This document shows positions 1-7,032 of a stretch of DNA of 21,543 bases, piece after piece. The notes under the pieces were generated by a model, which was given only the letters and a program-made list of their open reading frames with translations, searched no databases and was not told the origin of the DNA. The DNA is taken from the NCBI RefSeq assembly GCF_000720175.1, contig NZ_JOIX01000110.1:1-21543 (forward strand). The letters are read 5' to 3'. The DNA comes from Streptomyces sp. NRRL S-337. Lineage in GTDB: Bacteria > Actinomycetota > Actinomycetes > Streptomycetales > Streptomycetaceae. How positions within the stretch are numbered: position 1 is the stretch's first letter; each line of letters starts with the position of its first letter. The position numbers and the translations under genes were made by a program.

Positions 1-99
1 CTGCACTGGTCACACTTCCGCAGACGCAGCCAAGCCCGAGCCCGCCACTGCCACTACCAACGCCGAGGCCACAACCCCCACATGCGGTTGCAGTACTAG
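1..99 (+). pseudogene. 3' end of a possible transposase gene, cut by the window edge
   Basis: The first frame is open from the window edge to a TAG at 97-99 and encodes 32 residues very rich in Arg, His, Gln and Tyr, with a HWSHFRRRSQARARHCHYQ stretch. That basic tail resembles the C-terminus of some actinobacterial transposases. The identification rests on this short motif alone. The rest of the gene, if any, lies outside the window, so it cannot be said whether it is intact. It could also be a chance open frame. Confidence 0.33.
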
Positions 100-230
100 C
101 TAGGGGGCCGAAGACCCCACCGCGCTCCCCAACGCCCCTGCCACCGCCCCCTCCACCGCGTCGCCACACGCCCCCGCCACCCGGCCCCGGCTCCTCCTGT
201 GCCGCCACCCCGTAACAGCCCGCGGTAGCC
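100..230. other. Pyrimidine-rich intergenic stretch with no gene
   Basis: The plus strand here is unusually C-rich and G-poor, with several runs of four or five C. No open frame with a start and a ribosome site is seen. Together with the palindrome at 231-249 it forms the upstream region of the sigma factor gene. Confidence 0.4.
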
Positions 231-249
231 GTCCGGTCACGGACCGGAC
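231..249. promoter_or_regulatory. Perfect palindrome upstream of the sigma factor gene
   Basis: GTCCGGTC and GACCGGAC form perfect 8-bp arms around a 3-base centre (ACG), ending 60 bp before the GTG at 310. No T-run follows on either strand, so a simple intrinsic terminator is not supported. An operator or a 5' UTR hairpin are both possible. No regulator can be named. Confidence 0.35.
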
Positions 250-309
250 TCAAAAAGTGGTCGCAAGCCCCTCGTGGCGGGACTGTGTCGTACTCCACAC
301 TGAGGAGCG

Positions 310-1776
310 GTGCCTGAGTCCTCGGAGCGCGGCGGGTCCGGTCGTACGCCCCCGGAAACCCCCGCGGAACCGCTCTTGACGTACGGGACGGACGGCGGCT
401 CGGCCGCAACCGTACCCGGCCTTTCTGCCGCCACCGCAGCGATCACCCTGGAGGTCGCCCCCGTGCAGACCCAGACCCTCGCCGACGCGCCGGCCGCCGC
501 CCCAACGCTCCCGCCAGCCGTCGCGCCACCGGCCGCGGAGCCGCTGCTGGATCCGGCCGACGAGCCCCTCACCGTCCCGCAGCAGGCCGAACCCCCCGCC
601 GCCGAAATGCTCCTGACTCTCGCCCCGGACTCCGTCGGCCCCGAGCCCGCCCCCGACCCGGAGCACGAAATGGCCCTCTCCGGAGAGCCCCCAGCAGCCG
701 CAGAAGCAGGCGCGGAAACGGAACCGGAAGCGGAGGTCGAACTGGAGCCGGAAGCTGAACCGGAAGCCGACCCGGAGGCAGAAGCCCAAGCCGAAGCCGA
801 ACCGGAACTGGAAGCGCAGCCCGAGCCCGAGCCCGGACCGGCGCCCCGTGCCGACACCAGCAGCGGCCCCTCCTCCGACCTCTTTCGCCAGTACCTCCGC
901 GAGATCGGCCGGATCCCGCTGCTGACCGCCGCCGAGGAGGTGGAACTCGCCCGCCGTGTCGAGGCCGGCCTGTTCGCCGAGGAGAAGCTCACCAACGCCC
1001 CCGACCTGGCCTCCCAACTCGCCCACGACCTCGACCGGTTGGTGGTCCTCGGCCGGATGGCCAAACGCCGGCTCATCGAGGCCAACCTCCGCCTCGTGGT
1101 CTCCGTCGCCAAGCGCTACGTCGGCCGCGGCCTGACCATGCTCGACCTCGTCCAGGAGGGCAACCTCGGCCTGATCCGCGCCGTCGAGAAGTTCGACTAC
1201 GCCCGCGGCTACAAGTTCTCCACCTACGCCACCTGGTGGATCCGCCAGGCCATGTCCCGCGCCCTCGCCGACCAGGCCAGAACCATCCGCGTCCCGGTCC
1301 ACGTCGTCGAGCTGATCAACCGCGTGGTGCGGGTCCAGCGCCGGATGCTCCAGGAACGCGGTTACGAGCCCACCCCCGAGGAGGTCGCCACCCACCTCGA
1401 CCTGACCGGGGAACGCGTCAGCGAAGTGCTCCGGCTGGCCCAGGAACCGGTCTCCCTGCACGCCCCGGTCGGCGAGGAGGAGGACGTCGCGCTCGGCGAC
1501 CTCATCGAGGACGGCGACGCCGCCTCACCCGTCGAATCCGCGGCGTTCCTGCTGCTCCGCGAGCACCTCGACGCGGTGCTGTCCACCCTCGGCGAACGCG
1601 AACGCAAGGTCGTCCAGCTCCGCTACGGCCTGGCCGACGGCCGCCCCCGCACGCTGGAGGAGATCGGCCGGATCTTCGGCGTCACCCGCGAACGGATACG
1701 GCAGATCGAGTCCAAGACCCTCAACAAACTCCGCGACCACGCCTTCGCCGACCAGCTCCGCGGCTACCTGGACTGA
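310..1776 (+). CDS. hrdA: RNA polymerase sigma-70 factor, principal-type (HrdA-like)
   Basis: Directs core RNA polymerase to promoters. The C-terminal 300 residues of this 488-residue protein contain region 1.2 from about residue 190 ([16 protein letters not shown]), region 2 from about 258 ([12 protein letters not shown], then [13 protein letters not shown]), region 3, and region 4 from about 427 ending with the helix-turn-helix [19 protein letters not shown]. This is group 1/2 sigma-70 architecture. Residues 1-189 are low in complexity, with an acidic Glu/Pro/Ala repeat tract around 130-180. Start choice is uncertain. GTG 310 has GAGGAG only 2 nt away, whereas in-frame GTG 463 has GGAGGT at 7-nt spacing and would give 437 residues. 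The family call is secure. The hrdA name rests on the neighbouring mbl and remembered synteny. hrdB is unlikely because this gene lacks its genomic setting and N-terminal sequence. Confidence 0.93.
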   Translation: MPESSERGGSGRTPPETPAEPLLTYGTDGGSAATVPGLSAATAAITLEVAPVQTQTLADAPAAAPTLPPAVAPPAAEPLLDPADEPLTVPQQAEPPAAEMLLTLAPDSVGPEPAPDPEHEMALSGEPPAAAEAGAETEPEAEVELEPEAEPEADPEAEAQAEAEPELEAQPEPEPGPAPRADTSSGPSSDLFRQYLREIGRIPLLTAAEEVELARRVEAGLFAEEKLTNAPDLASQLAHDLDRLVVLGRMAKRRLIEANLRLVVSVAKRYVGRGLTMLDLVQEGNLGLIRAVEKFDYARGYKFSTYATWWIRQAMSRALADQARTIRVPVHVVELINRVVRVQRRMLQERGYEPTPEEVATHLDLTGERVSEVLRLAQEPVSLHAPVGEEEDVALGDLIEDGDAASPVESAAFLLLREHLDAVLSTLGERERKVVQLRYGLADGRPRTLEEIGRIFGVTRERIRQIESKTLNKLRDHAFADQLRGYLD

Positions 1777-1839
1777 GCCACTCGCTACCCAGCCGCCGGC
1801 CGGCCCGGGCCGTGGACGGGCCGTGGAGGGGCCGCGGAC

Positions 1840-1856
1840 GGGCCCTGTGCGGGCCC
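1840..1856. terminator. Candidate bidirectional terminator hairpin
   Basis: GGGCCC-TGTGC-GGGCCC forms a 6-bp GC hairpin with a 5-base loop between the convergent stops of the sigma factor (1776) and the kinase (1867). There is no T-run. GC-only hairpins without U tracts are common in Streptomyces, so the call depends on position. Confidence 0.4.
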
Positions 1857-1866
1857 TGCGCGCCCC

Positions 1867-3348
1867 TCACCCCTCCCGCTGGAACGCCCCCGGATGGACC
1901 TCGTCCCGCACCGCCGTGTACTGCTGTCGCACGGCCTGGCCGACCGGGAGTTCGTCGCCCGGTTCGAAGACCTGGCTCGCGGCGGCCGGCCACTGCGGCG
2001 GATCGACCCAGGCGGACCCGCCGCCCGGCGCGGCCGGTGCCCCGGCGGCCGGCGCGAGCGTGCCGTGCGCCACCCCCCACGCCCAGGCCGCCTGCCGCGC
2101 CGCGCCCAGCGCCGCGTACTCGGCCGGCTGCGGCACCACGACCTGCACCCCGAACAACGCCGGCGCGACCGTCTGCACCGCCGCCAGCTCCGCCGCCGCA
2201 CCCAGCAGGAACACCCGGCGCACCGCCACGCCCCGCCCGCGCAGGACGTCCAGCGCGTCGGCGAGCCCGCAGAGCATGCCCTCGACGGCGGCTCGCGCCA
2301 GATGCTCCGGCTTCATCGACTCGCGCCGCATCCCGTGCAACGACCCGGCGGTGTGCGGCAGATGAGGCGTCCGCTCGCCCTCCAGATAGGGCAGCAGCAC
2401 CATGCCGTACGCACCGGGAGACGACTTCAGCGCCAGGTCGGACAGGCCCTGGAGGTCCGTCCCCAGCATCTCCGCGGCGCCCCGCAGGACCCGCACCGCG
2501 TTGCTGGTGTGCACGACCGGCAGGTGCCGCCCGGTGGCGTCGGCGAACGAGGTGATCGTGCCGCTCGAGTCGACCAGCGCCTCGTGATGGATCCCGAACA
2601 CCGACCCCGAGGCGCCCAGCGACATCACGGCGTCCCCCTCGCCGACGCCCAGCCCGAAGGCAGCCGCCATGGTCTCGCCGGTACCGGCCGAGATCAGCAG
2701 CCCCTCCGGGGTGAACCCGGCGGTCCCCGACGGACCCAGCACTTCCGGAAGCCGCACCTGATGGCCCAGCGCCAGCTCGACCAGATCCGGCCGGTACGAG
2801 GCGGTCGCCACCGACCAGTACCCCGTGCCCGAGGCCGCGCCCCGGTCCGTGGTCCGCCGCGCCGGCCGCCCCAGCAGCTGCCACACCAGCCAGTCGTGCG
2901 GCTGCATGACCTCCGCCACCCGGGCCGCGTGCTCCGGCTCGGTACGCGCCAGCCAGCGCAGCTTGGTCACCGGGTGCGCGGCCTGCGGCACCGCCCCGAC
3001 GGCCTGCGCCCAGGCGGTGCGGCCGCCCAGCGAGTCCAGCAGGTCCGCCGCGGCACTCTGGGCCCGCTTGTCGTTGCCGACCAGCGCCGGCCGGATGAGG
3101 TTGCCCTCGGCGTCGAGCGGCAGCAGCCCGTGCTGCTGCGCCGTGACTCCGATGGCCTGTACGCCCTCCAGCAGCCCGTTGCCCGCGGCCTCCCCGAGTG
3201 ACATCAGCCACGCCTGCGGGTCGACCTCCGGTCCCTTCTCGACCGGGTGCGGGGCATACCCCTGCCTGATGACGGCGCCCGTGTCCGCGTCACAGACGAC
3301 GATCCGTGTGCTCTCGGACGAACTGTCCAATCCGGCGACTATCCCCAT
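1867..3348 (-). CDS. FGGY-family carbohydrate kinase (xylulokinase-like, divergent)
   Basis: Predicted cytoplasmic ATP-dependent sugar kinase of 493 residues, a normal length for xylulokinases. It has an N-terminal actin-like ATPase fold (GLDSSSESTRIVVCD), a central MSLGASGSVFGIH segment, and a C-terminal FGGY domain ending VVVPQPAEYAALGAARQAAWAWG, as in Streptomyces XylB proteins. The position of the catalytic Asp in xylulokinases (GxGDN) reads GTGET here, with Glu225 replacing Asp. The later glycine-rich ATP-site motif reads LLGAAAELAAVQ rather than GGA. It may therefore act on another polyol or sugar or be weakly active, and xylulose as substrate is not supported. The ATG at 3348 has only a weak GGGG ribosome site. 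It is convergent with the sigma factor gene, and no sugar transporter genes are adjacent. Confidence 0.88.
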   Translation of the reverse strand: MGIVAGLDSSSESTRIVVCDADTGAVIRQGYAPHPVEKGPEVDPQAWLMSLGEAAGNGLLEGVQAIGVTAQQHGLLPLDAEGNLIRPALVGNDKRAQSAAADLLDSLGGRTAWAQAVGAVPQAAHPVTKLRWLARTEPEHAARVAEVMQPHDWLVWQLLGRPARRTTDRGAASGTGYWSVATASYRPDLVELALGHQVRLPEVLGPSGTAGFTPEGLLISAGTGETMAAAFGLGVGEGDAVMSLGASGSVFGIHHEALVDSSGTITSFADATGRHLPVVHTSNAVRVLRGAAEMLGTDLQGLSDLALKSSPGAYGMVLLPYLEGERTPHLPHTAGSLHGMRRESMKPEHLARAAVEGMLCGLADALDVLRGRGVAVRRVFLLGAAAELAAVQTVAPALFGVQVVVPQPAEYAALGAARQAAWAWGVAHGTLAPAAGAPAAPGGGSAWVDPPQWPAAASQVFEPGDELPVGQAVRQQYTAVRDEVHPGAFQREG

Positions 3349-3361
3349 GGCCCCAGATGAT

Positions 3362-3373
3362 GCCCCATGGGGC
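3362..3373. promoter_or_regulatory. Perfect 12-bp palindrome in the kinase leader
   Basis: GCCCCATGGGGC is fully self-complementary and lies 13 bp upstream of the kinase start on the minus strand. It could be an operator or only a GC-rich coincidence. It contains an out-of-frame ATG. Confidence 0.25.
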
Positions 3374-3396
3374 GCATAGGGAATGAGTCAGGGTTT

Positions 3397-3418
3397 GCCC
3401 CCGGCCGCCGCCGGGGGC
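3397..3418 (-). terminator. GC-rich hairpin after the YtxH-like gene
   Basis: GCCCCCGGC and GCCGGGGGC form a perfect 9-bp stem with a 4-base loop, 32 nt past the stop of the minus-strand gene at 3451. There is no U-tract, so it would be a U-less Streptomyces-type terminator separating that gene from the kinase. Confidence 0.45.
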
Positions 3419-3450
3419 TGTCCGTCTCGGATGACGTCGGGCCCGCCCCT

Positions 3451-3750
3451 TCAGGTGTTACTGGTTCCCCACTCGTCCTCGTCGGCGGAACGCTGCTCCC
3501 GCAGGGAACGGACCCGGTCGCTCACGGACGCCGGAAGCCGGTCCTCGACCTTGGCCGAGACCTTCCCGAACGCCTTGGCCGCCGCGTCCCGCCCGGTCAG
3601 CGCCACCGACTCGGCGCTGTTACGGACGGCCGGATTCTGCGTGACCCGCTGGGCGGCCTTGCGGAGCTGCTCGTACCGTTCCCGGCCGGCCCGTGCGCCG
3701 AGCACGTACCCCGTGGCCAGTCCCGCAATGAAAGTGAGCCGGTAGCGCAT
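3451..3750 (-). CDS. Small YtxH-like membrane-anchored protein
   Basis: A 99-residue protein starting MRYRLTFIAGLATGYVLGARAGRERYEQL. The hydrophobic N-terminal segment has a GxxxGYxLG pattern and is followed by a basic RAGRERYEQLRK boundary and a charged, amphipathic helical tail. This layout is typical of YtxH-domain proteins in actinobacteria, whose function is not established. It is probably anchored in the cytoplasmic membrane by one short helix. The ATG at 3750 has a clear AGGTGG ribosome site about 5 nt upstream. It is divergent from the tRNA genes, and a hairpin separates it from the kinase downstream. The gene is intact with normal codon use. Confidence 0.85.
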   Translation of the reverse strand: MRYRLTFIAGLATGYVLGARAGRERYEQLRKAAQRVTQNPAVRNSAESVALTGRDAAAKAFGKVSAKVEDRLPASVSDRVRSLREQRSADEDEWGTSNT

Positions 3751-3970
3751 CGCTCCACCTTTCCCTGTGTTCGGTCCCGTCCGATGCCGGTACGCACCGG
3801 GATGCCGGGCTGTGCCGCGCGCCTACCCTCCGGGGCCGGAGATCACCCGAGGTGACCTGAGGCGATACCGATTGGCGGAGCACCCCCCTGCTTGCGCTAA
3901 TGTATGTGTCGCAGCGAGCGCCCGCCGTCCGGAGGCCCGGACAGCGACGCATTCGAGGCACACGGAGCAA

Positions 3971-4043
3971 TCCCCTGTAGCTCAATTGGCAGAGCAGCCG
4001 GCTGTTAACCGGCAGGTTACTGGTTCGAGTCCAGTCGGGGGAG
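3971..4043 (+). tRNA. tRNA-Asn (GTT), copy 1
   Basis: A full 73-nt cloverleaf: acceptor TCCCCTG with CGGGGGA, D-arm GCTC/GAGC, anticodon arm GCCGG-CTGTTAA-CCGGC with anticodon GTT, and T-arm ACTGG-TTCGAGT-CCAGT. The discriminator is G, and CCA is not encoded. It is almost identical to the copy starting 5 nt downstream. Confidence 0.95.
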
Positions 4044-4048
4044 CTCAA

Positions 4049-4121
4049 TCCCCTGTAGCTCAATTGGCAGAGCATTCGGCTGTTAACCGGAGGGTTACTG
4101 GTTCGAGTCCAGTCGGGGGAG
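4049..4121 (+). tRNA. tRNA-Asn (GTT), copy 2
   Basis: A second 73-nt tRNA-Asn, separated from the first by 5 nt and probably cotranscribed with it. It differs mainly in the anticodon stem (TTCGG with CCGGA, one G-U pair). It has no encoded CCA. An intrinsic terminator follows at once. Confidence 0.95.
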
Positions 4122-4131
4122 CAGAGCGAGG

Positions 4132-4156
4132 AAGGGTCCCGGAAGGGGCCCTTTTT
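4132..4156 (+). terminator. Intrinsic terminator of the tRNA-Asn pair
   Basis: AAGGGTCCC pairs with GGGGCCCTT over 9 bp, with one G-U pair, across a GGAA tetraloop. Together with the last two stem bases, five consecutive T follow. It begins 11 nt after the second tRNA, which makes it the clearest terminator in the window. Confidence 0.82.
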
Positions 4157-4267
4157 CGTGCGCCGTGGAACCGAACCCCCGGTGATCGAAGTCTTCTTGG
4201 GCGTGCGTGGTCGCGGAACGGCAGCCCTCAGGGGCAGCAGATCGTATGAGCGGCTATGCTGCGGCAG

Positions 4268-4298
4268 ACGGCGCGCACAAATGTGCGCGACGCGCCGT
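4268..4298. promoter_or_regulatory. Nested inverted repeats just upstream of the CAT tRNA
   Basis: Outer arms ACGGCGCG (4268-4275) and CGCGCCGT (4291-4298) are perfectly complementary. An alternative inner perfect palindrome, CGCGCACA-AA-TGTGCGCG, lies at 4272-4289. The structure ends 3 nt before the tRNA. It could be a 5' leader hairpin of the precursor or a promoter-proximal operator. Confidence 0.33.
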
Positions 4299-4301
4299 GA
4301 G

Positions 4302-4378
4302 GGGGCGGTAGCTCAGCCGGTTAGAGCAGCGGACTCATAATCCGTCGGCCGTGGGTTCGAGTCCCACCCGCCCCACCA
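4302..4378 (+). tRNA. tRNA with CAT anticodon (elongator Met, or Ile2 with lysidine)
   Basis: A 74-nt cloverleaf plus an encoded CCA. The acceptor GGGGCGG pairs with CCGCCCC, the D-arm is GCTC/GAGC, the anticodon loop CTCATAA carries CAT, the T-arm is GTGGG-TTCGAGT-CCCAC, and the discriminator is A. It is not initiator tRNA, because it has a normal 1-72 pair and lacks three G-C pairs at the base of the anticodon stem. CAT can be elongator Met or the Ile isoacceptor modified by TilS, and sequence reading alone does not decide. The encoded CCA contrasts with the Asn pair. Confidence 0.9.
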
Positions 4379-4420
4379 CAGCGCCCAGGGCGAAGATCCT
4401 TCCTCCTGGGGAAACGTGAC

Positions 4421-4456
4421 GATGGGGGTCACCGCCACAGCGCGGTGGCCCCCATC
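4421..4456. terminator. Strong 15-bp hairpin between the CAT tRNA and the convergent gene
   Basis: GATGGGGGTCACCGC pairs with GCGGTGGCCCCCATC over 15 bp, with a single G-U pair, across a 6-base loop. It lies 42 nt after the tRNA and contains the stop codon region of the minus-strand gene ending at 4429. It probably terminates transcription from both sides. There is no plus-strand T-run. Confidence 0.65.
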
Positions 4457-4869
4457 GGCCGTCCGGGGGCTGCTTCGCTCAGGTCCTTGTCGAAGCCGGC
4501 GCGGCCCGGGTTGGCGAACCGCACGGTCACCCGGTCGGCGTCGGCCGGTGCCTGCAAGCGGAGCCGGCGCTTGCGCCGGCCCGGGGCGTTGAGCTTCTTC
4601 CCGGCGCCGTCGAGGAGGCGCCCTTGCCGCTGTAGTAGTGGACGTAGTCGCCCCAAGCCACTTCCCTGGTCCAGGAGATGCAGTTCCCGGTGGACCGCGC
4701 CCGGAACGACGTAGACGACCTTTCCGCCATCGGGAAAGGTGATTCCGTGGGGTCGGGTGAAGGTAATCTCCCGCTTCTCGCCCGTGACGGGGGCGCTGGT
4801 CGGGGTCAACAGCAAGTTGATCGTGAATACCTCACTTCCCGGTCCGCAACCCGGGAATGAGGGTGCCAT
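4429..4869 (-). pseudogene. Unrecognised gene, apparently with two compensating frameshifts
   Basis: The ATG at 4869 has a GGAG site 7 nt upstream, and about 147 codons are open to a TGA inside the hairpin. The beginning (ITFTRPHGITFPDGGKVVYV, then VPGAVHRELHLLDQ) and the end (RVTVRFANPGRAGFDKDL) look like real protein with high GC3. Between about 4664 and 4620 the open frame reads SGLGRLRPLLQRQGR with low GC3 (about 7 of 16 codons). The neighbouring frame reads EVAWGDYVHYYSGKG with GC3 about 13 of 15. This points to one indel on each side of a stretch of about 45 bp. The product would keep both ends and lose the middle. I do not recognise the family. Sequencing error or a real decayed gene are both possible. 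Confidence 0.5.
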
Positions 4870-5297
4870 ATCAGGCTCCGTACACATCGGGCCAGGCCCG
4901 TGCCGGTATTTTCTGGCACTGGCCTTCGAGGAGGTCGGTCGTGGATTACTTTCCTGGACGATGCGTTGTCGAGTGGGGTCTGACCTGCATGTATGTCCCG
5001 GAAGTAAGGTGGCTCGAATGGGGCGGCCGGGCGCGGTTATTCTCCGTACGGTAATCGGTCAAGAATTTCTTCCTGGGTTTCCGAATCACCGGTGGGACGT
5101 AGTGGTGTGCGCGGATGGCGTGTTACCCGGGTCTTGTGCTTGGCCCCGCCGGGATCGGTTCAGTGGGGAAAGCAGCGACAGGGGTGGCGATTTCGCCAGC
5201 TCCTGCGGATGGTGATGGCGTGGCGCTTGTGTTTCGGGAGATCAGGTTCGACGTGGATATCAGCCCGTCGACGAATCGCGTGGGTAGCGGTGGGGCG
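4870..5297. other. Intergenic region of about 430 bp with no recognisable gene
   Basis: This stretch is visibly richer in A and T than its surroundings (for example around 5037-5090). No open frame in any direction shows high third-position GC with a ribosome site. It separates two minus-strand genes. It may hold a promoter for the broken gene at 4429-4869 or be a decayed remnant next to the tRNA cluster. No tRNA 3'-end direct repeat was seen by eye. Confidence 0.4.
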
Positions 5298-6173
5298 TCA
5301 GATGATCGGGGGGCGGCCGAGGCGGGTCATGCGCCAGACCGTGCGCCAGCGCATCGGGCGGCGCGGGCCGCAGGGGGTGCGGACGCCTTCGGTGAAGCCG
5401 GCGGCCCAGGCCCGTAGACCGGCCGCCGAGCGACTGCGGACGGCCGTCAGTGCGGCCCATACGCCGAGGTACACCGGCACCAGGAGGGCAGGGAGGTGGC
5501 GTTTGGCGAGCCAGACGCGGTTGCGGGCGACCATGCGGTGGAAGATTGCGTGCCGGGTGGGGGAGGTGTACGGGTGCTGGAGCACGAGCTCCGGTGCGTA
5601 GCGGATGTGCCAGCCGTCGTCCAGGGCGCGCCAGGCGAGGTCGGTCTCCTCGTGCGCGTAGAAGAAGTCGTCCGGCCAGCCGCCGATGCGGTCCAGCATG
5701 CGCAGGGAGAGGGAGTGCCCGCCGCCGAGGAAGGTGGTGACCAGGCCGCCGCGCGCGGGGTCGCCGACCCGTAGGCGGGGAACGTGCCGGCGCTGCGTAC
5801 GGCCCCGCTCGTCGGCGATGCGGAAGCTGACGATGCCCAACTGCGGGTCGGCGGTGTGCAGTTCGGCGAGCCGGCGGAAGACGTCGGGGCTGATCAGCAG
5901 GCCGTCGTCGTCGAGGTCGACCACCAGGTCGACGCCCCCGAGCTTGCGCAGTTCGTCCAGGGCCACGTTTCTGCCGCCGGCGACGCCGAGGTTCTCGCTC
6001 AGCTCGATCCCCACGGCGCCGTGCGGCAGGGGCGGCAGCGGCGTTCCGTTCCCGACCACCACGATGTGGGCCGGTGCGAGGTCCTGTTTTGCGACCGAAT
6101 CCAGCAGTGCCTGGAGTTCGGCGGGGCGGTTTCCCATGGTGAGGATGGCCACGCCTACGCGCAGATGGGGCAC
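5298..6173 (-). CDS. Family 2 glycosyltransferase
   Basis: A 291-residue GT-A fold enzyme that transfers a sugar from a nucleotide donor to an unknown acceptor. It has the N-terminal Rossmann strand VAILTMGNRPAEL, a mid-domain ENLGVAGGRN, a metal-binding DxD-type cluster in VVDLDDDGLL, and the late HEETDLAWRALDDGW segment that supplies the catalytic acid. The C-terminus (ALLVPVYLGVWAAL) is hydrophobic and may lie on the membrane. The GTG at 6173 was chosen because GGAG lies 9 nt upstream, just before the conserved first strand. The longer open frame upstream is arginine/proline-rich out-of-frame sequence. The gene stands alone, divergent from the cupin. The acceptor is unknown, but other glycosyltransferases lie further along the window. 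Confidence 0.9.
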   Translation of the reverse strand: MPHLRVGVAILTMGNRPAELQALLDSVAKQDLAPAHIVVVGNGTPLPPLPHGAVGIELSENLGVAGGRNVALDELRKLGGVDLVVDLDDDGLLISPDVFRRLAELHTADPQLGIVSFRIADERGRTQRRHVPRLRVGDPARGGLVTTFLGGGHSLSLRMLDRIGGWPDDFFYAHEETDLAWRALDDGWHIRYAPELVLQHPYTSPTRHAIFHRMVARNRVWLAKRHLPALLVPVYLGVWAALTAVRSRSAAGLRAWAAGFTEGVRTPCGPRRPMRWRTVWRMTRLGRPPII

Positions 6174-6458
6174 GGGAGGAGACTCCGTTCTCGGCGGCCC
6201 CCGGAGGATCGGAATGTGGGCTTCCGCTTGGGTGGTCCCGGGGTGGTTCCGACGGGTCGGTCCGGGGTTCCGGTGGGGCGGTCCGGGGCGGTTCTGGTGG
6301 GGCGTTCCGGGCGAATCGTTCCGGATGCTAGCCGTCGGGCGGGGTGGCTGCCGGCCACGGCACCGGTGCGGCGACATTTCGTCCGGGGGAGCGCGGGCGC
6401 ACGATGGAAGGGGTGGGGGAAATCCGGGAACGACAGGGGGTGGAGGGAGGCAGTCCTC
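6174..6458. other. Divergent intergenic region with degenerate G-rich repeats
   Basis: This lies between the divergent glycosyltransferase and cupin genes and should hold both promoters. Around 6225-6315 the sequence repeats variants of GGTCCGGGG and GGTTCCGG with TGGGGCG spacers. No precise unit can be set and no known operator is recognised. Confidence 0.35.
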
Positions 6459-6821
6459 ATGATGGAGGTCAAGCCGATCGACAAGCCCGATGAGCGGCGG
6501 GACTTTCCCCGGGGCCACCTGGAGGCCCTGCATCTGACCGGCCTGGACTTCGCCGTGGCCACCTTCGAGCCGGGCTGGCGCTGGTCGGAGTCGGTGGCGC
6601 CGATCGCCGGAACGGACAGTTGCGAGGTCCACCACAACGGCTTCGTGGTCAAGGGACGGATGCGGGTGCGCATGAACGACGGCGCGGAGACCGAGGTGGG
6701 GCCCGGTGACGTCTTCGTCTGCCCGGCCGGTCACGACGCCTGGGTGGTGGGCGACGAGCAGGTCGTGGTGTACGACTTCGCGGGCGGTATGGCGAAGGAC
6801 TATGCGAAGGAGGGTGGGTGA
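6459..6821 (+). CDS. Small single-domain cupin protein
   Basis: A 120-residue protein with a single conserved beta-barrel. Cupin motif 1 is approximated by CEVHHNGFVVKGRMRVRMNDG (about residues 55-75) with His58 and His59 as likely metal ligands. Motif 2 is GPGDVFVCPAGHDAWVV (about 81-97), with the usual GD, P and H93. The usual Glu of motif 1 is not obvious. Function is unknown, and such proteins range from metal-binding isomerases to sensors. Two adjacent ATG codons occur at 6459 and 6462, with an excellent GGAGGGAGG site 8 nt before the first. It is probably monocistronic, since a repeat-rich gap follows. Confidence 0.85.
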   Translation: MMEVKPIDKPDERRDFPRGHLEALHLTGLDFAVATFEPGWRWSESVAPIAGTDSCEVHHNGFVVKGRMRVRMNDGAETEVGPGDVFVCPAGHDAWVVGDEQVVVYDFAGGMAKDYAKEGG

Positions 6822-6889
6822 AGCGTCGGCTTCTGAACTGGCGGACTCGTGAACTGGCGGCCGTGGGACTGCCGGACTGCTGAACCGGC

Positions 6890-6913
6890 GGACTGCTGGA
6901 CTGCTGGACTGCT
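6890..6913. repeat. Three tandem copies of GGACTGCT
   Basis: Three exact 8-bp copies lie head to tail at 6890, 6898 and 6906. Looser copies precede them (GGACTGCC and GAACTGGCGG elements from about 6835). They lie in the gap after the cupin stop. No coding role is seen. Confidence 0.7.
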
Positions 6914-6982
6914 GAAGGGGTGGCTGTCGGTGGTTCGCCGGGCGTGACGGCCTGGCCTGGTTCCTCCTCCTCTCGGGATGCG

Positions 6983-7009
6983 GCATTCTGTTTCCACTTA
7001 ACGGAATGC
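6983..7009. promoter_or_regulatory. 10-bp inverted repeat, candidate operator
   Basis: GCATTCTGTT and AACGGAATGC form 10-bp arms with one G-T mismatch around TCCACTT. The inner TTCCAC...GGAA layout resembles operators of IclR-type regulators in general form. It covers the first possible ATG of the following gene (7006), which suggests that translation starts further downstream. No regulator gene is in the window. Confidence 0.42.
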
Positions 7010-7032
7010 TGTGGGGAGGCTGGGGCAGGCGT

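Noticed and set aside
115..151. Possible G-quadruplex on the minus strand (four C-runs on plus)
   Set aside because: Two loops are 8 nt long and the region is generally C-rich, so the evidence is too weak.
250..1461. Long open frames opposite the sigma factor gene
   Set aside because: They are antisense shadows of a high-GC coding region. Their product is a Gly/Arg/Phe low-complexity mirror of the acidic tract, with no ribosome site.
3872..3903. TTGGCG and TAATGT as a promoter for the tRNA-Asn pair
   Set aside because: The spacer is 20 bp, longer than usual, so the promoter cannot be placed with confidence.
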